Positions 1 through 4,732 of a DNA stretch of 18,215 nt are shown in pieces (positions within the stretch are counted from its first letter, which is position 1; each line of letters begins with the position of its first letter). The stretch spans positions 1 to 18,215 of the forward strand of contig CAMCIP010000014.1 in NCBI GenBank assembly GCA_945874855.1. Reading direction: 5' to 3'. This stretch comes from Brevundimonas vancanneytii (GTDB taxonomy: Bacteria; Pseudomonadota; Alphaproteobacteria; Caulobacterales; Caulobacteraceae). The position numbers and the translations under genes are program-made. A model generated the notes under the pieces. It saw nothing but the letters and a program-made list of their open reading frames with translations, ran no database searches and was not told the origin of the DNA.

Positions 1-8
1 GGCTCTCT

Positions 9-164
9 TCAACCACCACCGATGACGACAGGGCACCTTGTCATCCCGGAAGCGCCGCAGGCGCTATCCGGGACGGTCTCGACGCCGGGGCGGCCGGCGA
101 AGACCCGCTCGGCCGTGGGGGAGCGGAGGCGGTTGCGGGCGCAGAGGAAGAGGAGGTTGGTCAG
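9..164 (-). pseudogene. Truncated low-molecular-weight protein tyrosine phosphatase-like gene (5' remnant)
   Basis: Reading on from the hicA stop on the minus strand, the frame starting at CTG (162-164) encodes M/L-T-N-L-L-F-L-C-A-R-N-R-L-R-S-P-T-A-E-R-V-F-A-G-R-P-G-V-E-T. This contains the CX5R phosphatase P-loop (Cys8 to Arg14, then Ser-Pro-Thr) and matches the start of the short LMW-PTP-like family, whose members are about 105-110 residues. Homology stops after about 30 residues. The frame then runs through the palindromic repeat at 44-73 and ends at TGA (9-11) after 51 codons. The family's C-terminal half, including the Asp-Pro catalytic loop, is missing, so an active enzyme is very unlikely. 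No ATG, GTG or TTG is available. The CTG overlaps the hicA stop as CTGA, the geometry of a coupled operon gene whose start has decayed, or a rare CTG start. The family call rests on motif recognition. Confidence 0.6.
44..73. repeat. Palindromic intergenic repeat (hairpin) at the break in the phosphatase remnant
   Basis: The inner stem is AGCGCC (51-56) and GGCGCT (60-65) around a GCA loop. The outer stem is TCCCGG (44-49) and CCGGGA (68-73), separated by a small A/AT bulge. It resembles the short REP-like hairpins scattered between genes in Caulobacterales genomes. There is no U-run on either side, so it is not a classic intrinsic terminator. It sits where the phosphatase homology ends, which suggests that insertion or recombination at the repeat truncated the gene. 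A second weak dyad (ATGAC at 22-26, GTCAT at 40-44) adjoins it. Confidence 0.6.
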
Positions 165-367
165 AGGTCGGCTTCGGTCAGGGATGCGGCCTTCAGCAGG
201 GCGCGGAACAGGCCGAGCTTGAGCGGCTTGGCCCCATGGCAGGGCACGGACAGGCGGGCGACCTCTCCGGGCTTGCCGTAGATGTGGTGGCTGCCGTTGG
301 TGCGGAGCAGGCTCCAGCCGTGGCGTTCCAGCGCGCGGCAGAGGGCCGGGCCGCTGAGGGGCGTCAC
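161..367 (-). CDS. hicA: HicA-family mRNA interferase toxin
   Basis: A 68-residue basic protein of the HicA family, small dsRBD-like ribonucleases that cleave mRNA when not bound by HicB. The hallmark segment R-T-N-G-S-H-H-I-Y (residues 22-30) carries the GSHH motif with the family's catalytic histidine. The preceding helix (about 6-17) and the following strands and helix (residues 36-60) fit the alpha-beta-beta-beta-alpha fold. Length is normal for the family (about 60-80). The start is GTG (367-365) overlapping the hicB stop as GTGA, so translation is probably coupled to the antitoxin gene. The order is antitoxin first, toxin second, the reverse of the E. coli hicAB order. No residue loss is visible, so the toxin looks intact. 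The stop codon overlaps the start of the phosphatase remnant. Confidence 0.85.
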   Translation of the reverse strand: MTPLSGPALCRALERHGWSLLRTNGSHHIYGKPGEVARLSVPCHGAKPLKLGLFRALLKAASLTEADL

Positions 368-561
368 ACGGCGATCTCGACGATCCGTTCGCCGGGACGC
401 GGCGCGGGAATGTCGGCGGCCAGCCAGCCCTCGATCGCCTCGCGCATGTTGGCCATCAGCTCTTCGAGGGTGTCGCCCTGCGAGGCGCAGCCGGGCAGCG
501 CCGGCGCCTCGCCCCAGAAACCGCCCTCCTCCGCCTCATGGACCACGATCTTGATGTTCAT
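364..561 (-). CDS. hicB: HicB-family antitoxin (short form)
   Basis: A 65-residue acidic protein with the HicB/UPF0150 pattern: an N-terminal strand (M-N-I-K-I-V-V-H-E-A), then G-G-F-W-G-E-A-P-A-L-P-G-C-A-S-Q-G-D-T (residues 13-31), then an amphipathic helix with E-E-L-M-A-N-M-R-E-A-I-E-G-W. This is the partial RNase H-like fold that binds HicA. The protein ends soon after that fold, so the C-terminal ribbon-helix-helix or helix-turn-helix DNA-binding domain of longer HicB proteins is absent. Autorepression by HicB alone is therefore doubtful. The ATG at 561-559 has no Shine-Dalgarno sequence, and a promoter-like pair sits so close upstream that the mRNA may be leaderless. It overlaps hicA by four bases. 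Confidence 0.85.
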   Translation of the reverse strand: MNIKIVVHEAEEGGFWGEAPALPGCASQGDTLEELMANMREAIEGWLAADIPAPRPGERIVEIAV

Positions 562-567
562 GCCGCG

Positions 568-596
568 AGGCTAGCAGATGCGGGCGGGAGCGTCAT
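568..596 (-). promoter_or_regulatory. Candidate housekeeping promoter of hicBA
   Basis: On the minus strand ATGACGC (596-590) is followed after 14 bases by GCTAGCCT (575-568). The Caulobacter sigma-73 consensus is TTGACGS-N10-14-GCTANAWC. The -35 matches at 6 of 7 positions, the -10 keeps the GCTA core but not the AWC end, and the spacing is allowed. Only six bases (CGCGGC) separate the -10 from the hicB ATG, so transcription would begin at or beside the start codon. Confidence 0.35.
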
Positions 597-620
597 CGGG
601 TGGCCAGCATCAGGTCGAAG

Positions 621-830
621 CCTCTCCCCTTCCTTCTCCCCTTGCGGGTGGAGGAGGGGCGCATGCGCGCCGACAACGGGTGGGCGCCGAAGGCGGTCGG
701 ATGAGGGGTAGGAGGATGCGGGCGAGATGCACCCGGGAACCCCCAACTCTCAACACCGGGATTCACCCCTCATCCGTCTCGCTCCGCGAGCCACCTTCTC
801 CCGCAAGGGGAGAAGGAAGAGGGGAAGGGG
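621..830. repeat. Two inverted copies of an intergenic repeat
   Basis: TTCCTTCTCCCCTTGCGGG (630-648) reappears as its exact reverse complement at 800-818, a 19-base perfect inverted repeat. Nested inside it, CGGATGAGGGGT (698-709) pairs exactly with ACCCCTCATCCG (765-776). The right half also contains CTCGCTCCGCGAG (778-790), a local hairpin. Each half looks like one copy of a purine/pyrimidine-biased repeat common between genes in Caulobacteraceae. Together they could form a long stem in either transcript. No coding function is apparent. Confidence 0.7.
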
Positions 831-1026
831 ATCAGTAGCTGCGGACCCGACCCCGCCGGTTCGGGGAACCCACCCCGATTTTCCCAACTCGATCAATGCC
901 CGTCGCGCTTCCCACCCCGATCGGCCCGCCCGGGTCCGAGCCGCCCCCACACTCCCCCCGTCCCGTCGCCTGGAGGGCTCGTGAGGCCTGCGACCTTGGC
1001 GAGCGGCGGGAGCGGTTGGAGCGGGG

Positions 1027-1046
1027 CGGGCGGCGCAAGCCGCCCG
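1027..1046. other. Perfect 8-bp hairpin with a GCAA tetraloop
   Basis: CGGGCGGC (1027-1034), GCAA (1035-1038) and GCCGCCCG (1039-1046) form a perfect GC-only stem capped on the plus strand by a GNRA tetraloop. No U-run follows, so a terminator role is not supported. It could be part of a structured RNA or an intergenic repeat. Confidence 0.45.
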
Positions 1047-1320
1047 GCCGAGGGGGATCACCACGAGATGGTCCCCGGCATGGGTCGAGGGGGATACTCG
1101 GACCGGTCCAGGACTGCCTGCAGGGGCAGCCTGCCCGCCGGAGGCGACTGCGGTAAGGCCCGACAACGGCCACCCGGCGCAGGGCTTCCGAATAACCAAC
1201 CGCGCGGAGCGTCACGCGAAGCCGAAACGGTATACTCCTCTTGTCCGGGCTTCGCGCCCGGCGCTCCGCCCGCCCTCCGATCCCCGCCGCACGCCTGCGA
1301 TGGGGCACACGCCCAATTCT

Positions 1321-1358
1321 CCCTCCCCCCGCGGGGGAGGGCGTCGGCGGAGCCGCCG
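1321..1358. repeat. Small palindromic repeat upstream of the CoA-transferase gene
   Basis: CCCTCCCCC and GGGGGAGGG face each other around 1321-1341, and GGCGG-AG-CCGCC follows at about 1346-1357. This has the layout of another widespread intergenic repeat of GC-rich alphaproteobacteria (pyrimidine arm, purine arm, then a small GC hairpin). It lies 99 bases before the CoA-transferase start. Confidence 0.5.
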
Positions 1359-1456
1359 GGTGGGAGCGGCAAGGCCCGACGACCCCGTTTCCAGATCCCA
1401 CCAGAACCCCTGCCCGCCGTCTTCCCCCTGACCCCCATCTGTCCTACCCCGTCGCC

Positions 1457-2536
1457 ATGCGTCCCCTCTCCGACCTGCGCGTGATCGAGTTCGACGGCCT
1501 CGGGCCCGTCACCTTCGCCGGCATGATGCTGGCTGACCTGGGGGCGCAGGTGCTGCGCCTCACGCGGTCGGCTACGGCCGGGGCGGCCGTGTTCGACGAG
1601 GTCGGGGGCGCCGTCCTGCATCGGGGCCGGGCGGCCGTGCCGGTGGACCTCAAGTCGCCCGCCGACCGCGACCGCGTGCTGCACCTGCTGGCCCGCGCCG
1701 ACGCCCTGATCGAGGGCTTTCGCCCCGGCGTCATGGAGCGGCTGGGCCTGGGGCCGGACGTCGTCGCCGAACGCGCCCCGCGGCTGGTCTACGGCCGGGT
1801 CACCGGCTGGGGCCAGACCGGCCCCATGGCCGATCAGGTGGGCCATGACCTCAACTATCTGGCCCTGTCCGGCGCCCTGCACGCCATGGGCGAGCCCGAC
1901 CGGCCGCCGCGCCCGCCGCTGAACCTGATCGCCGACTATGCGGCGGGGGCCCAGGGGCTGGTCATCGGCCTGACCGCCGGGGTGATCGAGGCGCGCCGTA
2001 CCGGCCGCGGTCGGGTGGTCGACGCCGCCATGACCGACGGCGCCGCCCTGCTGACCGGCCTGTTCCAGGCCCTGCGGGCGCGCGGCGTCTGGTCGGACGC
2101 GCGGGGCGCCAATCTGCTGGACGGCGGGGCCCCCTTCTATCGCTGCTATGCCTGCGCCGACCGGCGGTTCGTGGCCGTGGGCGCGCTGGAGCCGCGCTTC
2201 TACGCCGCCCTGCTGGCCGGGCTCGACATCCCCGCCGACCAGGCGCCCCAGTACGACCTCGCCGGCTGGCCCGCCCTGCACGCCCGGCTGGAGGCCGCCT
2301 TCGCCGCCCGTCCCCGCGACGCCTGGGCCGACCATTTTGCGGGCACGGAGGCCTGCGTCACGCCCGTGCTGACCCTGGCGGAGGCGCCGGCCCATCCGCA
2401 CAACCGGGGACGCGGCACCTTCGACGCCCGCGGCTTCCCCCAGACCGCGCCCCGCTTCGCCGGCGACGACGGCCGCGCCCCGCCCGACGTGGTGCCCCTG
2501 TCGCTCGAGGCCGCGCTGGAGGCCTGGTCGGTCTAG
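1457..2536 (+). CDS. Alpha-methylacyl-CoA racemase-like family III CoA-transferase
   Basis: A 359-residue CaiB/BaiF (family III) protein, most like alpha-methylacyl-CoA racemases (AMACR/MCR), which epimerise 2-methylacyl-CoA thioesters during branched-chain lipid breakdown. Against Mycobacterium tuberculosis MCR (about 360 residues) the catalytic residues align with a constant offset of four: His130-Asp131 in G-H-D-L-N-Y, Asp160 in N-L-I-A-D-Y, and Glu245 in G-A-L-E-P-R. The N-terminal L-R-V-I-E-F-D-G-L-G-P and the I-E-G-F-R-P-G-V-M-E-R-L segment (residues 85-96) are typical of the nucleotide-binding part. ATG 1457 gives the normal family N-terminus although the frame is open upstream. No Shine-Dalgarno sequence precedes it. 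The stop shares CTAG with the convergent kinase gene. It probably acts in the cytoplasm as a dimer. True racemase versus CoA-transferase activity cannot be settled here. Confidence 0.85.
   Translation: MRPLSDLRVIEFDGLGPVTFAGMMLADLGAQVLRLTRSATAGAAVFDEVGGAVLHRGRAAVPVDLKSPADRDRVLHLLARADALIEGFRPGVMERLGLGPDVVAERAPRLVYGRVTGWGQTGPMADQVGHDLNYLALSGALHAMGEPDRPPRPPLNLIADYAAGAQGLVIGLTAGVIEARRTGRGRVVDAAMTDGAALLTGLFQALRARGVWSDARGANLLDGGAPFYRCYACADRRFVAVGALEPRFYAALLAGLDIPADQAPQYDLAGWPALHARLEAAFAARPRDAWADHFAGTEACVTPVLTLAEAPAHPHNRGRGTFDARGFPQTAPRFAGDDGRAPPDVVPLSLEAALEAWSV
2533..2536. other. Shared CTAG: overlapping convergent stop codons
   Basis: TAG at 2534-2536 ends the plus-strand CoA-transferase gene. 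CTA at 2533-2535, read as TAG on the minus strand, ends the histidine kinase gene. The two genes overlap by three bases and leave no room for an intergenic terminator. Confidence 0.95.
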
Positions 2537-4269
2537 GCGGCGGCCCGCGCGGCCCGCGGCGCGGCGCAGGCCTCGGCCAGGGTCTGCACCAGCAGGGTCG
2601 GATCGATCGGCTTGGTCAGGAAGCGCGCCACCCCCGCCTCGGCCCAGGCGGCGCGGTGCACGTCCAGGGCATTGGCGGTCAGGGCCACCACCGGCGTGTC
2701 GGCATTGGCTCCGCCGCCGCGGATCGCGCGGGTGGCCTGCAGCCCGTCCATGACCGGCATCTGCATGTCCATCAGGATCAGGTCGAACCGGGTCAGGGCG
2801 GCGGCATCCACCGCCTCGGCGCCATTCTCGACCGTCACCAGCCGGCAGCCGTGCGGCTCCAGCAACAGCGTCAGGATGCGCCGGTTCACCTCATGGTCGT
2901 CGGCCGCCAGGATCAGCCGCCCCTGCAGCGACGGCGTCTCGGCCGGAGCTGTCGGCGCCTCGACCCGCCCCGGTTCGGCCACGGCCTCGACCGGCAGGGC
3001 CAGGGTGAAGGTCGACCCCTCGCCCTCCACGCTCCGCGCCGTCAGCGTCCCGCCCATCAGCTCGGCCAGACGCCGGCTGATGGCCAGGCCCAGGCCCGTG
3101 CCGCCGAACCGCCGCGTTGTGCCGGCCTCGACCTGTTCGAAGCTGTTGAACACGCTCGCCAGCCGATCCTCGGGGATGCCGCAGCCCGTGTCCTGGACAG
3201 CCATGACCAGGGTCGACGACGCCGCGACCCAATCGACCCGCACCCGGATCTCGCCGTCACGCGTGAACTTCACGGCATTGGACAGCAGGTTGAACAGGAT
3301 CTGCTGCACCCGCAGCGGATCGGTCAGCACTGCCTCGGGCACGTCATCGGCCACCTCGACCTTCAGCCGCACTCCGGCCGACAGGGCCTTCGGCGCCCAC
3401 ATCCGCGACAGGGCCGCGATCCGGTCGCGCACCGACATCTCGGCGCGCTCCAGCTGCATCTTGCCGGCCTCGATCTTCGAGAAGTCCAGCACGTCGTTGA
3501 GCAGGCCCATCAGCACGTCGCCGGCGTCCATCAACATGTCGACATGCTCGCGCTGCCGGGCGTCCAGCCGCGTGCGCCGCAACAGGTTGGCGGCCGACAG
3601 CACGGCGTTCATCGGCGTGCGGATCTCGTGGCTGATGACGGCCAGGAAGTCGGACTTGGCGGCGTTGGCCACCTGGGCCGCGCCCCGCTCGCGCCGGGCC
3701 TCCTCGCCCGCCTCACGCAGGGCCCGGGTGGTCGCCGAGGTCTGGCGCACGGCCGCGACCATATGGGTCAGGTACAGAACACAGCCGACCGCGACGAGCA
3801 CCTCGACCCAGGACCCGTTCAGGGCGGCGCTGACCAGTGGCAGGCCGAGGAAATACAGCACATGCGGCGTCACGGCCGCGATCAGAAGGGCCCGCTGATG
3901 GTGCATGTGCAGGCTGACGTGCAGCAGGGCGCCGGCGATCTGGACCATGGCGAACTGCTGGCCGGTGACCCCTCCCTGGAACCACAGGTGAGCCGCGATG
4001 CCGGAATAGACCGCCCCGGTCAGGACGGCCGACGCCCAGCACAGGCCGCGATAGACCCCGGTCGGGTCCACGGCCCCCTCGCGGCTCAGCCGCCGGAACA
4101 CGGCCCAGTCGATCGCCTGGGTCACGATGACCGCCACGAACCACCAAAGGGGCCAGATCGACCGGTCGATGACCCAGGCCGTCGCACCGATGAAGGCCGC
4201 CAGGGCGATTCGGGTCGGAAGCTCCCGGCGGCGCACGCGGGCCACAAAGGCATAGCCGGATTTCGGCAT
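2533..4269 (-). CDS. Membrane-bound hybrid sensor histidine kinase
   Basis: A 578-residue hybrid kinase. The N-terminal part (about 20-172) has six likely membrane helices and little periplasmic loop, so it probably senses within or near the membrane. A charged linker (175-203) follows. The dimerisation/phosphoacceptor domain has H-E-I-R-T-P-M-N with His214. The ATP-binding domain has the N box (Asn331 in L-L-S-N-A-V-K-F-T), G1 (D-T-G-C-G-I-P, 360-366) and G2 (G-G-T-G-L-G-L, 389-395). The C-terminal receiver (450-565) has Asp457-Asp458, phosphoacceptor Asp501 in L-M-D-M-Q-M-P, Thr530 and Lys553. All key residues are present, so kinase and receiver should both work. ATG 4269 is chosen because GGGAGG (4284-4279) sits nine bases upstream; the frame is open farther upstream but would cross the divergent lipoprotein gene. 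No response regulator or phosphotransferase gene is nearby, so its output partner is unknown. Confidence 0.9.
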   Translation of the reverse strand: MPKSGYAFVARVRRRELPTRIALAAFIGATAWVIDRSIWPLWWFVAVIVTQAIDWAVFRRLSREGAVDPTGVYRGLCWASAVLTGAVYSGIAAHLWFQGGVTGQQFAMVQIAGALLHVSLHMHHQRALLIAAVTPHVLYFLGLPLVSAALNGSWVEVLVAVGCVLYLTHMVAAVRQTSATTRALREAGEEARRERGAAQVANAAKSDFLAVISHEIRTPMNAVLSAANLLRRTRLDARQREHVDMLMDAGDVLMGLLNDVLDFSKIEAGKMQLERAEMSVRDRIAALSRMWAPKALSAGVRLKVEVADDVPEAVLTDPLRVQQILFNLLSNAVKFTRDGEIRVRVDWVAASSTLVMAVQDTGCGIPEDRLASVFNSFEQVEAGTTRRFGGTGLGLAISRRLAELMGGTLTARSVEGEGSTFTLALPVEAVAEPGRVEAPTAPAETPSLQGRLILAADDHEVNRRILTLLLEPHGCRLVTVENGAEAVDAAALTRFDLILMDMQMPVMDGLQATRAIRGGGANADTPVVALTANALDVHRAAWAEAGVARFLTKPIDPTLLVQTLAEACAAPRAARAAA

Positions 4270-4364
4270 GGATCGGTGCCTCCCTCGAACGTGAGTCTGC
4301 GACCAAAAGGCAAACGAAGGGTTGCGTCGCCACCCCCCGTGACCGCAGGGGCGATCCTCGGTAT

Positions 4365-4389
4365 GGAACACCTCGAGTGGCCGGGCGTT
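4365..4389 (+). promoter_or_regulatory. EcfG-type (general stress response) promoter
   Basis: GGAAC (4365-4369) and CGTT (4386-4389) are separated by exactly 16 bases. This fits the alphaproteobacterial EcfG consensus (SigT in Caulobacter), GGAAC-N16-17-CGTT. It is oriented toward the lipoprotein gene, whose ATG lies 33 bases past the -10, giving a predicted leader of about 25-30 bases. Scanning the window by eye for GGAAC on both strands gave no other correctly spaced CGTT. Confidence 0.7.
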
Positions 4390-4422
4390 TCGGCCGTCTG
4401 GACTTTGCGGGGGACGCGAACG

Positions 4423-4674
4423 ATGAAACGAATTCTGGCTCTTGCCGCCATGGGCGCGGCCCTGACCGTGGCGGGCTGCGAGCAGCCGCGCGAGGACGAC
4501 GCCGGCCTCGAGCCCATGCCGCCGATGGAGACCGTTCCGCCGCCGGCAGAGCCCGTGCCGGCCCCGGCCGAAGCCTCGCCCGCGACCCCGCCCACCGACA
4601 CCACAGCCCTGCCCGACGACAAGCGTTCGTCCGAGGAAACCGTCCGCCCCGAAAGCGAAACCCTCTTCTACTGA
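4423..4674 (+). CDS. Small proline-rich lipoprotein
   Basis: An 83-residue exported protein of unknown function. The signal peptide M-K-R-I-L-A-L-A-A-M-G-A-A-L-T ends in the lipobox V-A-G-C with the lipidated Cys at 19. The mature part is low-complexity, rich in Pro, Glu and Ala (residues 31-57), with a charged tail ending E-T-L-F-Y. No folded domain is recognisable, and the mature residues after the Cys (Glu-Gln) show no obvious Asp+2 inner-membrane retention signal, so outer-membrane anchoring is possible. GGGGGA lies about nine bases before the ATG. An EcfG-type promoter directly upstream suggests induction in the general stress response. tamA starts 58 bases after the stop with no clear terminator between, so read-through into tamAB is possible. 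It is too short and biased for a firm homology claim, but signal, start site and promoter agree. Confidence 0.75.
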   Translation: MKRILALAAMGAALTVAGCEQPREDDAGLEPMPPMETVPPPAEPVPAPAEASPATPPTDTTALPDDKRSSEETVRPESETLFY

Positions 4675-4732
4675 CGACCGGCCTCCGTCGCGTCCCTGCC
4701 GGGCGCACGCGCCGCCCAGACCAGGCGACCGA

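Larger units (their letters stand above)
562..1456. other. Long intergenic region with repeats, no convincing gene
   Basis: Open frames here on both strands translate to Arg/Pro/Gly-rich sequence with no recognisable domain, as expected by chance in such GC-rich DNA. The region holds a pair of facing inverted repeats (621-830), a tetraloop hairpin (1027-1046) and a third repeat of similar style (1321-1358). A TATACT hexamer lies at 1231-1236 but has no good -35 partner. The stretch 980-1240 is rich in possible stems and has two copies of CGAGGGGGAT (1049-1058 and 1087-1096), but no known RNA family was recognised. The 70 bases before the CoA-transferase ATG are C-rich and lack a ribosome-binding site. 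Confidence 0.6.

Noticed and set aside
44..73. Intrinsic terminator for the hicBA operon
   Set aside because: The stem is strong but no T-run follows on either strand, and its form fits a palindromic intergenic repeat.
1208..1236. Sigma-70 promoter with TATACT at 1231-1236 for the CoA-transferase gene
   Set aside because: No acceptable -35 hexamer occurs at 16-18 bases upstream, and the element lies more than 200 bases before the start codon.
980..1240. RNase P RNA, tmRNA, SRP RNA or a cobalamin, FMN or TPP riboswitch
   Set aside because: I looked for the conserved cores of each on both strands (for example GAAAGTCCGG for RNase P, the SRP tip, and the B12 box) and did not find them.
1058..2401. 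A 447-codon minus-strand frame over the CoA-transferase gene
   Set aside because: It is Gly/Arg/Gln-rich without a domain and opposite a gene whose catalytic residues all align.
2656..4422. A long plus-strand open frame antisense to the kinase and in frame with the lipoprotein gene
   Set aside because: Only the part from 4423 onward has a signal peptide, lipobox, ribosome-binding site and promoter. The rest is the shadow of the kinase.
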